DNA from: Clostridium collagenovorans DSM 3089
Lineage (GTDB): Bacteria; Bacillota; Clostridia; Clostridiales; Clostridiaceae
Direction of reading: 5' to 3'
DNA length: 64,000 bases
Assembly: GCF_900130005.1 (NCBI RefSeq)
Contig: NZ_FQXP01000009.1
Span: 62,001 to 126,000, forward strand
A program made the position numbers and the translations under genes. This document shows, one piece after another, positions 1 to 8,118 of this stretch (within the stretch, counting starts at the first letter, position 1; each line of letters begins with the position of its first letter). The notes beneath the pieces were generated by a model. The model was not told the origin of the DNA and searched no databases. It saw only the letters and a list, made by a program, of their open reading frames with translations.

Positions 1-704
1 TCTAATACTACTTTGTATTCTCCTGCTGGAATATCAATTCCCACCTTATACATACCATCTGTATATAATCCACTTGCTGGTATTATAGACTTAGCCTCTG
101 CAACTGGATACATTTCCCCACCTTGAAGTTTAAAATATTCCCCATTATTTAATGTTACATATGAATTGCCCTTCATTAAATTATCATTAAATATGATACT
201 TTCTAAGTTACCTGTACTATCCTTAGCAGCTTCTATATAACACATACTTCTAGTAGCTAACACTAAGTATTCTCCTGCTGGAATATCAGTTCCTACTTTA
301 TATGTGCCAGCGGTAATTCTTGAGGTTTTCTTAGGCTCTTCTTTCTTTGCTTCCTCTTTTTTTACCTCTTCCTTTTTGGCTTCCTCTTTCTTTAATTCTT
401 CTTTTTTTGCTTCTTCCTTTTTAGCTTCTTCTTTCTTTAATTCTTCTTTCTTTAATTCTTCTTTTTTTGCCTCTTCCTTTTTAGTTTCTTCTTTCTTCAA
501 CTCTTCCTTCTTTGCTTCTTCCTTTTTAATTTCTTCCTTTGATTTATCCTTATTACTGCTGCTCTCTATAGTAATATCATTTCTTTTATTGGCGCTATCT
601 TTTGATCCATTTGAAAATTCATTTCCTATTGTAGCTAGTATAATTACAGCCATAATCCAAAACCAAGCCTTCTCATAAAAAGGTTTCTTTTTTTCTTCCC
701 CCAT
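1..704 (-). CDS. Membrane-anchored protein with Lys/Glu pentad stalk and repeated beta domain (3' end outside window)
   Basis: The frame is open from ATG at 704 to the window edge, giving at least 234 residues; the C-terminus is missing. A GGGGGAG ribosome site precedes the ATG. Residues 1-12 are charged, 13-26 form one membrane segment (WFWIMAVIILATI), and about 55-125 are an almost perfect K-K-E-E-x pentad repeat (13 full units, x = A, L, T, V or P). Two copies of a short domain follow, each containing a G-x-Y-K-V-G-x-D-I-P-A-G-E-Y motif. Similar motifs occur in secreted or anchored Firmicute proteins of unknown role. I infer a membrane-anchored protein whose charged helical stalk displays beta-rich domains outside the cell. 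The function is unknown. The opposite strand is also open across the repeat, but only because of the low-complexity sequence. Confidence 0.8.
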   Translation of the reverse strand, partial: MGEEKKKPFYEKAWFWIMAVIILATIGNEFSNGSKDSANKRNDITIESSSNKDKSKEEIKKEEAKKEELKKEETKKEEAKKEELKKEELKKEEAKKEEAKKEELKKEEAKKEEVKKEEAKKEEPKKTSRITAGTYKVGTDIPAGEYLVLATRSMCYIEAAKDSTGNLESIIFNDNLMKGNSYVTLNNGEYFKLQGGEMYPVAEAKSIIPASGLYTDGMYKVGIDIPAGEYKVVL

Positions 705-923
705 ACTAAACTCCCCCAATTTTATAATAACTCCCTCTATTTTAGCATAATATGTATAATTACTATATAATCATAGCAACTTATTTATTTATTTTTATTT
801 ATATTTCTATTTAATAAAACTACTGTATTAAATTTCAAATTACACAGCACTAGTTATATTAATTATTTTAGAAAGTAATCTTAAGTAGAAATTTCTAAGT
901 TAAAGCTACCTATCCATGATCAA

Positions 924-1475
924 TTATAAATACTTTATAATCTTAGCTGGATTTCCTCCAACTACAACATTATTCGGAACATCCTTTACTACCACTGCTC
1001 CAGCCCCCACAACTACATTATTACCAATAGTTACCCCTGGTGCTATAACAGAATTTCCACCAAGCCAAACATTATCCCCAATGATAACTTCCTTCCCATA
1101 CTCCAGCCCTGATATCCTTGTTTCTGCATCCAAGGGATGTGTTGCAGTATATATGCACACTCTAGGAGCCATCATGCAATTATCCCCTATTACAACCTTG
1201 CAAACATCTAAAATTATACAGTCATAATTAGCAAAGAAGTTTTCACCAACATATATGTTGTACCCGTAATCACAACGAAAGCTTGGCTTTACACAAAAGT
1301 TCTCCCCAGTTCTCCCAAATAACTTTCTTAAAATTTCACTACTATCTTCCTCTGAAGAATTATTAAATTTTCTAAGAATAGCTTGAGCTTCTGCCTGCTC
1401 CCTCATTAGTTCTTCATCTAAAGCACAATATAATTTCCCCTCTAGCATTTTCTCTTTTTCAGTTTTTCTCTCCAT
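924..1475 (-). CDS. maa: Maltose/galactoside O-acetyltransferase family protein
   Basis: This 183-residue protein is predicted to transfer acetyl groups from acetyl-CoA to a sugar hydroxyl in the cytosol. Residues 1-55 match the N-terminal Mac domain, with an M-L-x-G-x-L-Y motif near residue 10. Residues 70-180 are a left-handed beta-helix of hexapeptide repeats (IGDN, IGNN, VGAGA, VGGNPAKII). The catalytic histidine of the family is H113 in T-H-P-L-D. Length and domain order are those of full-length maltose acetyltransferases. The start has a GGAGGG ribosome site. It appears monocistronic. The natural acceptor cannot be told from sequence. Confidence 0.9.
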   Translation of the reverse strand: MERKTEKEKMLEGKLYCALDEELMREQAEAQAILRKFNNSSEEDSSEILRKLFGRTGENFCVKPSFRCDYGYNIYVGENFFANYDCIILDVCKVVIGDNCMMAPRVCIYTATHPLDAETRISGLEYGKEVIIGDNVWLGGNSVIAPGVTIGNNVVVGAGAVVVKDVPNNVVVGGNPAKIIKYL

Positions 1476-1628
1476 ACTCTTCCCTCCAAAATAATAAATG
1501 TACTATCTATATTATATTTGAAATTTAATACAGATAGCCACCTTAAAATTTATAATCCACCTTAATACAAAGTAAAGCTCATAATAAACTTCACTGCTCT
1601 TTATACTTATATAAAAAATTAATTTAAA

Positions 1629-1730
1629 TATATACTTTGTAATATTAAATCTACATCATCATAATTTATTACATATTAATTTTTTTATCCTATAAAATTA
1701 TGAGTGAAGTTTGTTTAATGCAATATATAT
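1629..1730 (+). repeat. Dispersed intergenic repeat, copy 1
   Basis: One of six copies of a ~102-bp AT-rich element. It begins TATATACTTTG(C/T)AATATTAAAT and ends TTTAATGCAA followed by TATATA. The two ends are imperfect inverted repeats. This copy lies between maa and the MgtC-like gene, just beyond the latter's terminator. Confidence 0.85.
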
Positions 1731-1832
1731 ACTTTAAAACTATAAATGATATAAATTCTATTTAAGGAGCTTTCAATAAAATATCCTTATATACCATTCT
1801 CATATTTTTTAAATATCCATATTAAATGCATT

Positions 1833-1871
1833 AAAAAACACCATAAAATCTACCTCACTAGATTTTACAGT
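1833..1871 (-). terminator. Rho-independent terminator after the MgtC-like gene
   Basis: On the minus strand the arms TAAAATCTA and TAGATTTTA enclose a 6-nt loop, flanked by a further AGCAC/GTGTT pairing and followed by a T run. It starts about 15 nt after the stop codon. Confidence 0.75.
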
Positions 1872-1885
1872 GCTTATTAATTTTT

Positions 1886-2566
1886 TTAAAACTCAGCAGA
1901 CTTCACAAGAGGATTATCCTGCAAAGTACATATAAGTTTACACATATCAAACCATTCATCAGTTCTCATAATAATCTCCAAGCTAATCCTATCAGGAAGT
2001 TCATCATCTGTTTTAGCCTTAAAATTAATAAGAGTTATCTCCTCATGAGTTAAAAGCTTGTGTATCTCCTGCACTGCCCCTGGGAGATTAGCAATCTGTA
2101 AAAGCAATAACTCAGTTTTAGGAGAAGATAAAAATTTAATTTTACTATGCAATAGGACTTGTCCTAAAATAATAACAACAGTAGCTACTGCCCCTACAAA
2201 ATATAATCCTGAACCTATTGCTAGTCCAATCCCAGCTGTAACCCAAATACCTGCCGCTGTAGTTAATCCCTTTATACTCTCTCGGTGCATGAAAATTATA
2301 CCTGCACCTAAAAATCCAACCCCCGTTACAACCTGTGCCGCTATACGTGATGGATCAAGATTTGTATTCTGCCATCCTATCTGATCCTGAAAACCATACT
2401 TCGATACAATCATAATAAGAGCAGCACCTACAGCCACAATAAAATGTGTCCGAATACCAGCTTCCTTCATTCTATTTTTTCTCTCATATCCAATAGCAGT
2501 TCCACATATAGCCGCTATGCAAATCCTTAAAAGATAATCTAATTGCATTAAACAACTTACTGACAT
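1886..2566 (-). CDS. MgtC/SapB family membrane protein
   Basis: This 226-residue protein has about four or five hydrophobic segments in its first 140 residues, with the family motifs C-G-T-A-I-G-Y-E-R-K near residues 20-29 and G-V-G-F-L-G-A-G-I-I-F near residue 85. The last ~75 residues form a soluble ACT-like domain, as in long MgtC homologues. MgtC proteins are linked to growth in low Mg2+ and regulate membrane potential and ATP synthase in some pathogens; the biochemical activity is unsettled. The first ATG follows a weak GGGTGAG site. An alternative ATG at codon 7 has no good ribosome site. Confidence 0.85.
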   Translation of the reverse strand: MSVSCLMQLDYLLRICIAAICGTAIGYERKNRMKEAGIRTHFIVAVGAALIMIVSKYGFQDQIGWQNTNLDPSRIAAQVVTGVGFLGAGIIFMHRESIKGLTTAAGIWVTAGIGLAIGSGLYFVGAVATVVIILGQVLLHSKIKFLSSPKTELLLLQIANLPGAVQEIHKLLTHEEITLINFKAKTDDELPDRISLEIIMRTDEWFDMCKLICTLQDNPLVKSAEF

Positions 2567-2783
2567 ACACTCACCCGCTTACCTATTATTTAATGATATA
2601 CCTTAACTTTAAATCATCTTAATACATATGGCAATAAATACTTCTATACTCTATAAACATCTTAAAGTATATGATATAACCTTAAACTTAATGTCTATAT
2701 AAAAATATCCACACCTAAAAATCAAACTGAATTATAACAAAGCCATTCAATAAGTTTACATATAATATATCTGCAATGCTTAA

Positions 2784-3107
2784 CTATATTTTTAAATTCT
2801 CTTTTCTTAATCTTTTAACTTCCTCTAAATCCAAACCAGTTTTCTCTGCTATGGTTTCATCATCTAATATATCAAGTAACTTTATAGCTATTTCTTTTTT
2901 ACTCTCTTCCTTACCCTTTTCCTCTAAATATTTTTCTCTTATTTCATCAATACTCATTTTTACAACCCCTCCCGCACTATCCTTAATTTCTTTGAATTTT
3001 TCAGATAAGCTATCATCTTGTATTAAAAATAAATACTCTAGAAAATATGTTAATGCCTTTCTTTGATCCATTGTCTTTACTTTATTATAACTTCTTATCA
3101 TCATCAT
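2784..3107 (-). pseudogene. C-terminal remnant of an Rpn family (PD-(D/E)XK transposase-like) nuclease
   Basis: The 107-residue frame resembles only the tail of Rpn/TIGR01784-type proteins: a short region with D-x-R-K-A-L-T-Y-F, a charged helix (EKYLEEKGKEESKKEIA) and the typical ending (L-D-D-E-T-I-A-E-K-T-G-L-x-x-E-E-V-K-R-L-R). Full members have about 250-300 residues with the nuclease core at the N-terminus, which is absent. The 100 bp upstream encode nothing recognisable before the pyrE terminator. I read it as a decayed mobile-type gene, though a short expressed protein cannot be excluded. The first methionines (MMMIRSYNK) may not be a real start. Confidence 0.6.
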
Positions 3108-3210
3108 ATTAAATTATTCATATTCTATCAATCTCTTAAGCAAATTATCTTTTCTATGTTGTTAGATTTTCTTTAAAGTTAATTTATTAAAATCCGTAAC
3201 TTAAGTATAT

Positions 3211-3239
3211 AAAAAACACCACCATATGGGTAGTGTTTT
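3211..3239 (-). terminator. Terminator after pyrE, related to the rnpB terminator
   Basis: On the minus strand AACACTACC and GGTGGTGTT pair around a short loop and a T run follows. The arms and flanks resemble the rnpB terminator at 4188-4217, in keeping with a duplication. Confidence 0.8.
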
Positions 3240-3242
3240 CTA

Positions 3243-3284
3243 TATATAACTAAGTTCATAAGCCGAGTTCTGTATTAGAAAATT
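3243..3284 (-). repeat. Duplicated fragment of the rnpB 3' end
   Basis: Plus-strand 3248-3278 reads CTAAGTTCATAAGCCGAGTT and on through CTGTATTAG. It matches the 3' end of rnpB at 4226-4256 except for a TC/CT difference. The match includes the universally conserved ACAGAA...GGCUUAU part of RNase P RNA. It lies just downstream of pyrE and is followed by a related terminator. The rest of rnpB is not present here, so it cannot make a working RNA. Confidence 0.8.
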
Positions 3285-3334
3285 CTCACTGGCTCTATTT
3301 CTTAGTTTTCATCTTTAATTATTCTTATATATTA

Positions 3335-4006
3335 TTACTTAGCGCCGTATTTCTCTAAGTGTTCTTCAATTTTCTTTTTCATTTCATCGTTGATATGAAC
3401 TACTCCATCAACTGGACGGTTATGTAGGTACTCAACTATTTCACGAATATTAACTATTGAATAAGTTTTTATGCCGTATTCTCTTTCGATTTCCTGTAAT
3501 GTAGATACATCTCCAGTTCCTCTTTCCATTCTATCAACGGCTATTACTACTGAGTCTATTTTTATATCACCTAATTGTGATAGGATTCCTATAGTTTCTC
3601 TAATAGCTGTTCCTGCTGTAATAACATCTTCAATGATTACAACATTATCTTCTTTAGTTGGAACCTTTCCAACTATCATTCCACCTTCGCCGTGGTCTTT
3701 CTTTTCTTTTCTATTGAAGCTAATAGGTACGTTTACACCAAATTTTTGAGCTAAAGCTGTTGAAGTAATAACAACTAGTGGAATTCCTTTGTATGCTGGT
3801 CCGTATAATACTGGATTGCTTACATTACATTTTTCATGGAATGCTTCTGCATAGTATTGACCTAGTTCGTAAAGTTCCATACCATTTCTGTAGTTACCTG
3901 TATTAATGAAATAAGGTGTTTTTCTACCACTCTTTGTTGTGAAATCTCCAAATTGTAAAACCTGTGCTCTTACCATTAACTCAATAAATTTCTCTTTATA
4001 ATTCAT
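3335..4006 (-). CDS. pyrE: Orotate phosphoribosyltransferase
   Basis: This 223-residue cytosolic enzyme joins orotate and PRPP to make OMP in UMP synthesis. The PRPP-binding signature V-I-I-E-D-V-I-T-A-G-T-A is at about residues 123-134. The flexible catalytic loop with K-E-K-K-D-H-G-E-G is at about 100-108. The ATG follows a GGGGGTAG ribosome site. The gene stands alone, away from other pyr genes, between rnpB and a partial copy of the rnpB tail. Its leader contains a 10-bp-stem hairpin (4047-4067) with no T run, so attenuation is possible but not shown. Confidence 0.95.
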   Translation of the reverse strand: MNYKEKFIELMVRAQVLQFGDFTTKSGRKTPYFINTGNYRNGMELYELGQYYAEAFHEKCNVSNPVLYGPAYKGIPLVVITSTALAQKFGVNVPISFNRKEKKDHGEGGMIVGKVPTKEDNVVIIEDVITAGTAIRETIGILSQLGDIKIDSVVIAVDRMERGTGDVSTLQEIEREYGIKTYSIVNIREIVEYLHNRPVDGVVHINDEMKKKIEEHLEKYGAK

Positions 4007-4046
4007 ACGCTACCCCCATATATTTTTATAAACTTTTATGTAACCA

Positions 4047-4067
4047 AAGCACTCAATTTGAGCGCTT
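4047..4067 (-). promoter_or_regulatory. Hairpin in the pyrE leader
   Basis: AAGCGCTCAA and TTGAGTGCTT pair over ten positions with one G-U, around a single A, about 40 nt before the pyrE start. No U run follows, so it is not a simple terminator. Its function is unknown. Confidence 0.4.
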
Positions 4068-4187
4068 AACTTCTAAAATTAAATTTTATACATATTAATT
4101 ACAACTTATAGATTATTATTTTATATTTATATGATAAGTTAAACTGTGCTTTTAAAACCATTTTCTACCTCAAGTTATTTCTTATAC

Positions 4188-4217
4188 AAAAAACACCACG
4201 TATAACGCAGTGTTTTT
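4188..4217 (-). terminator. rnpB terminator
   Basis: On the minus strand AAACACTGCG and CGTGGTGTTT pair around TTATA, followed by T residues. It is directly 3' of rnpB. Confidence 0.8.
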
Positions 4218-4221
4218 AATA

Positions 4222-4566
4222 TACGACTAAGTCTATAAGCCGAGTTCTGTATTAGACAATCATCTATCTAGGCATATTGTTTCCAATATGCTCAAGCGAT
4301 ACACCCGAAGACGGGACGGGCAGCCCCATAATGTCTTCCTATTCGATCTTGCTCCAGATGGGGTTTACATAGCCGCAAAGTCGCCAATGCGCTGGTGAGC
4401 TCTTACCTCGCCTTTCCACCCTTACCAAGTAAACTTGGCGGTATATCTCTGTTGCACTTTCCTTAGAGTCGCCTCCACTGGGAGTTACCCAGCACCCTGC
4501 CCTATGGAGCTCGGACTTTCCTCTTCTGTAGTAAACTACAGCAGCGATTGTCTGGCTTACTCGCAG
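4222..4566 (-). ncRNA. rnpB: RNase P RNA, bacterial type A
   Basis: This is the catalytic RNA of RNase P, which removes 5' leaders from pre-tRNAs. The minus strand shows the type A hallmarks in order: AGACAATCGC near the 5' end, GAGGAAAGTCCGAGCTCC, CATAGGGCAGGGTGC, the AACAGAGA...ACCGCC block, and ATACAGAACTCGGCTTAT at the 3' end. Length (~345 nt) fits. The 5' boundary is set by the promoter (-10 TATTAT at 4572-4577) and by weak P1 pairing between GAGTAAGCC and GACTTAGTC, so both ends are good to a few bases only. It is transcribed toward pyrE but has its own terminator. Confidence 0.95.
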
Positions 4567-4571
4567 TACTT

Positions 4572-4600
4572 ATAATATCATACTATAAAACAAATTACAA
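4572..4600 (-). promoter_or_regulatory. Sigma-A promoter of rnpB
   Basis: Minus-strand -35 TTGTAA (4595-4600), a 17-nt spacer and -10 TATTAT (4572-4577). This places +1 near 4565, at the 5' end of the RNA. Confidence 0.7.
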
Positions 4601-4748
4601 CAACAAATTTCTACATTTCCTCGGAAATATGTCCTGCTATTGCTACTACCTATAATATTTACACTTAACTTTAAACTTGAATTAAGAAAGTACTTTATTA
4701 AATAACTTCCTTAAAAGTCATAATAAAAAAATTTTTATATAGTCCTTG

Positions 4749-4820
4749 TATATTCTTTGCAATATTAAATCTACATAATCATAATTTATTACATATTAAT
4801 TTTTTATCCTATAAAATATG
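4749..4820 (+). repeat. Dispersed intergenic repeat, copy 2 (truncated)
   Basis: It matches the first ~72 bp of the six-copy element, then stops at ATAAAATATG, where the terminator of the nif3 operon begins. The right-hand inverted repeat is missing. Confidence 0.75.
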
Positions 4821-4847
4821 AAAAGCACAGAAATTACTGTGCTTTTT
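4821..4847 (-). terminator. Terminator after trmK-nif3
   Basis: AAAAGCACAG and CTGTGCTTTT form a near-perfect hairpin. It abuts the truncated repeat and lies ~120 nt past the nif3 stop. Confidence 0.7.
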
Positions 4848-4967
4848 AATACTATTTATTTTCTACTTAAATTTAAATCTATATAAGATTAATATTATTT
4901 ATTATCATATATAAATTACTATATATAAATTCATTACTAACTTTACTGCTATTGCTAATAACTCCTT

Positions 4968-5780
4968 CTATAAAACTTCATATGGGTCCTTTGCGCTTTG
5001 TGATATATATATTGTAATATCATGTCCCGCTTCTTTTAGCTTTTCTTTTAAAACAGTCTCTATGGACTTCATTGCACTCCATTCTGTACCAAAATGCCCT
5101 GCATCAATAATACATATGTCCTCTTCCTTAAAGTCGCTTACAAAGTGATATGAAGTATCTCCTGTTATTATGCACTCAGCACCTAAGGATTTTGCTTTAA
5201 AGAAATAATCTTGCCCTGAACCATTTATTATTGCCACTCTAGAAATTTCTTTATTAAGGTCTCCTGCAAATCTTACATTCTTAAGATTAAACCTATCCTT
5301 AACCTTATTACATAGTTCAAGTAAAGTCATTGGACTTTCTAACTTTCCTATTCTGCCTATTCCATGATTTCCTTCAACCATTCCCTTAGGGCTTTTATCT
5401 AATATCTTAAAGTTTTTGATATCTAAAGCTTCTGCTACATAATCATTTAATCCACCTTGCACTGAATCTAAATTTGTATGAGCTGAATATAAATTTATAT
5501 CATTTTTTATTAAAGATAATATTTTTCTTCCCTGTAAAGTTTCATTAGTTATAGATTTAGGTTTTATAAATAATAATGGGTGATGAGTTAATATGAAGTT
5601 ACACTGCTTATTTTTAGCCTCTTCAATTACATCTAAAGTACAATCTAAAGCTATTAATATAGAAGATACTTTCTCTCTATTATCTCCAACCATTAATCCA
5701 ACATTGTCAAAGTCTTCCTTTAACACTGTTGGGGCAATAGATTCAATTATTTTCACTAATTCCTTAATATATAATTCCAT
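4968..5780 (-). CDS. Nif3-like dinuclear metal-centre protein (YqfO family)
   Basis: This 270-residue member of the NIF3/DUF34 family has the paired histidines T-H-H-P-L at about residues 65-69 and a late D-A-G-H-F-G-T-E motif near residue 225, which together supply ligands for two metals. It is the short form, without the middle PII-like insert of Bacillus YqfO. It is sometimes named GTP cyclohydrolase 1 type 2, but its cellular role is not established. It follows trmK with a 3-nt gap, the usual Firmicute pairing, and so is probably cotranscribed. Confidence 0.9.
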   Translation of the reverse strand: MELYIKELVKIIESIAPTVLKEDFDNVGLMVGDNREKVSSILIALDCTLDVIEEAKNKQCNFILTHHPLLFIKPKSITNETLQGRKILSLIKNDINLYSAHTNLDSVQGGLNDYVAEALDIKNFKILDKSPKGMVEGNHGIGRIGKLESPMTLLELCNKVKDRFNLKNVRFAGDLNKEISRVAIINGSGQDYFFKAKSLGAECIITGDTSYHFVSDFKEEDICIIDAGHFGTEWSAMKSIETVLKEKLKEAGHDITIYISQSAKDPYEVL

Positions 5781-5783
5781 AAT

Positions 5784-6479
5784 CTACATTACCTCTTTTA
5801 AACTGTTTATCTTTTTCTTTAATTCTATTTTTCTAGCTTTACTATTCTCTGTATCCTCATTTAAAGAACTGCATACTCTCTCATACTTCTCTATTAAATG
5901 CTGTGCATATTCTATTGCTACAGGATGTTTTTGTTTAATTAAATTTTCACTTATATCATAGAAAATTTCATTTTCAACTTCTATAGGAGCAGCTTTCCTA
6001 TATCTTATTTTAAGCATTTGATAAAACTTTCCTTCATCAAAGCATATATCCTCACCTAATATTTCATATCCTGAATCCAAAACATACTTTCTAAAGACTT
6101 CAACATTTTGTGTTGGTTGTATCACTGCATATTTTAGAGCTTTAAAGACTTCTAATTTGTCATTTAAAATATCTCTTATAAGGTTGCCACCCATACCAGC
6201 GATAACAGCTACATCTACTTCATTTTTCTTAATTGTAGATAATCCAGCTCCTAATCTACACTTAACATTACCGCTTAACCCCTTCATTCTTATATTATTT
6301 TTAGCACGCTCAATAGGGCCTTTATTTATATCTGAAGCTATAGCTTTTTTACATATATTATTTTTAACTAAATAAATAGGAATATATCCATGATCCGTCC
6401 CTACATCTACTACCGATTCGCAAGGTTCTATTAAATCTGCAATCTTTTGTAATCTTATACTTAAATCCATATTCTTCAT
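5784..6479 (-). CDS. trmK: tRNA (adenine(22)-N(1))-methyltransferase
   Basis: This 231-residue SAM-dependent enzyme methylates A22 of tRNA in Gram-positives. The SAM-binding loop V-D-V-G-T-D-H-G-Y is at about residues 24-32, followed by D-I-N-K-G-P near residue 46 and V-I-Q-P-T-Q-N in the catalytic region. The C-terminal ~70 residues are a helical, charged coiled-coil domain, as in TrmK. Two starts are possible: the first ATG sits only 2 nt from a GAGG site, while the ATG three codons later is 11 nt from it. The gene is the first of a pair with nif3. Confidence 0.9.
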   Translation of the reverse strand: MKNMDLSIRLQKIADLIEPCESVVDVGTDHGYIPIYLVKNNICKKAIASDINKGPIERAKNNIRMKGLSGNVKCRLGAGLSTIKKNEVDVAVIAGMGGNLIRDILNDKLEVFKALKYAVIQPTQNVEVFRKYVLDSGYEILGEDICFDEGKFYQMLKIRYRKAAPIEVENEIFYDISENLIKQKHPVAIEYAQHLIEKYERVCSSLNEDTENSKARKIELKKKINSLKEVM

Positions 6480-6502
6480 TTCCTCATCTTATATCTTTAA
6501 TT

Positions 6503-7396
6503 TTATAGATATTTATACAGTATTCTAAATTGAACTATTAATACCATTACCACAACTAAAAGTGCAATATAAATATATTTATAAGAAGATCTCTTATCAA
6601 ATTTAGCTGTAAAATGTGTTGCATAATACATGCACATTAAAAGTGCCATAGCACCTACTCCATAAAACATCTGAGTTGACGCAAACTGTTTTCCAGTACC
6701 TATTAAGACAGGCTGAAAAAGTGAGTTAAACTTAAGTGGCATAATCTGTGGTAACATGTTAAGACCGTATAATGCAAGTGGTGTCGCAACTGATATTATA
6801 CATAAAAAACTGGTCAACAAAAAAGGAATCATAAACTGCTTATCTTTATATAACTCCAATTTCCCTTGCTTAGGAAATCTCTTAAAATTCTCAACTGTAC
6901 TGCTTATTTTATCTAGCTTCTCATTAAATTTATCAATATCTGCTGGTGATATAACATATGTTATATCCTTTGTTACTATATAAAAGTTATTATGGCTAGA
7001 AGTTAAGAATAACTTGCAAAGTCCTATAGTGTCTTCAAAACATTTTCCATAATTAATATTAGCTAAACTATAACCTGATAATTTTACACCACTTATTTTA
7101 GTATCTTTATATAAATACCCTAATATATCTCTTTGAGGTATAAAGGTCTTTTTAAGCCCAAAGAATCTAATAATTTCTATTCCATTTTCATCTATTGAAT
7201 ACTTTAAAGTTTCTACTGCCATCATATAATAAAGTTGATATATTATTATAACTGTAAATAGGGAAAATAATATTTTATCCCATGTGTAGGAGTCCACAAG
7301 ATTAGTACTCACAAACATCCCAAATATACTTAACACACATAAACATATTACATAAAACATTTCCCTTGGCCTCTTAGCCTTAAATTCCAAGTTCAT
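6503..7396 (-). CDS. Integral membrane protein with a PH-like domain, unknown function
   Basis: The protein has 297 residues from the ATG, which has GGAG 4 nt upstream; the in-frame GTG just before it is too close to that site. Two membrane segments lie in about residues 14-62. A soluble stretch of ~115 residues has bacterial PH-like character (IDENGIEIIRFFG...I-S-P-A-D-I-D-K-F). Three more membrane segments lie near residues 193-215, 240-260 and 272-292. No catalytic motif is seen. Such proteins are common, mostly uncharacterised, in Clostridium. It lies 23 nt before trmK and may be cotranscribed with it. Confidence 0.7.
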   Translation of the reverse strand: MNLEFKAKRPREMFYVICLCVLSIFGMFVSTNLVDSYTWDKILFSLFTVIIIYQLYYMMAVETLKYSIDENGIEIIRFFGLKKTFIPQRDILGYLYKDTKISGVKLSGYSLANINYGKCFEDTIGLCKLFLTSSHNNFYIVTKDITYVISPADIDKFNEKLDKISSTVENFKRFPKQGKLELYKDKQFMIPFLLTSFLCIISVATPLALYGLNMLPQIMPLKFNSLFQPVLIGTGKQFASTQMFYGVGAMALLMCMYYATHFTAKFDKRSSYKYIYIALLVVVMVLIVQFRILYKYL

Positions 7397-7697
7397 CACT
7401 CTCCTTTATTCACCTATATTATATCATATTTTTTAAAGCTGTAAATTCTAAGAAAATTTGTGCATTATCATATACAATTGAAGTGCTTATTCATAATTTC
7501 AATTCTTAAAAAGCTCATTTTTTACTTTTCCTGCATAAATAAGATATTTTATAGGGTTTCATTTGCTTTTAAGTTTTATTTCACTTATTTTCTAAGTATA
7601 TTTTTTCTAATTTAATTTTATACTTAATTTAGATTTTTTTATACTTAACATGTAACTAAGTTCAAAGTAACTCTCTAAAAGTAAAGTCTTTTACATA

Positions 7698-7798
7698 TAT
7701 ATACTTTGCAATATTCAATCTACATCATCGTAATTTATTACATATTAAATTTTTGATCCTATAAAATATGGCTGAAGTCTATTTAATGCAAGATATAT
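7698..7798 (+). repeat. Dispersed intergenic repeat, copy 3
   Basis: A full-length copy (~101 bp), from TATATACTTTGCAATATT to AATGCAAGATATATA, in the gap between rpoD and the PH-like membrane protein. Confidence 0.85.
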
Positions 7799-8005
7799 AT
7801 GAAACTTTTTTGCTTTGAATTTTATCTTTTTTCTAAAAAAGTAATTTATTCACTTACTTTTTTTCATCATATTAAATTTACTTTTTTTACGAAATCCTTC
7901 AAAGCCTGAAACTAAGCCATTTTCATCAACTTCTTATAAATTAGTAAATGAAAATAGTTTTTTACCCCCTATTAATAATTTACTATTTATAATAAAATCA
8001 ATATA

Positions 8006-8027
8006 GAAAAAGCACCCAAAGGGTGCT
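8006..8027 (-). terminator. rpoD-dnaG operon terminator
   Basis: On the minus strand AGCACCC and GGGTGCT pair around TTT, followed by TTTTTC. It lies ~90 nt beyond the rpoD stop and just past a second, larger hairpin. Confidence 0.8.
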
Positions 8028-8057
8028 ATTAAAACTAGTATAGTTGCAATAGTGAAA

Positions 8058-8110
8058 GTTAGCTTAAATCCTATTTTACTGCTTATTTCATCATAGGATT
8101 CTAAGCTAAC
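8058..8110 (-). other. Large stem-loop in the rpoD 3' UTR
   Basis: GTTAGCTTA and TAAGCTAAC, plus inner ATCCTA and TAGGAT, form a ~16-bp interrupted stem around a 21-nt loop, starting 8 nt after the rpoD stop. There is no T run, so it is not an ordinary terminator. It may protect mRNA or mark processing. Confidence 0.6.
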
Positions 8111-8118
8111 ACTAGCTA

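Noticed and set aside
304..678. Plus-strand frame rich in Ser/Phe (124 codons)
   Set aside because: It is the exact complement of the K-K-E-E-x repeat of the minus-strand gene and has no ribosome site.
4007..4187. PyrR attenuator or pyrimidine riboswitch upstream of pyrE
   Set aside because: One hairpin is present but there is no terminator/antiterminator pair and no recognisable PyrR-binding loop.
7850..7965. Minus-strand stretch that translates like a protein tail (E-V-D-E-N-G-L-V-S-G-F-E-G-F)
   Set aside because: Interrupted by a stop upstream and only ~30 codons long. It may be a gene remnant but no family is recognisable.
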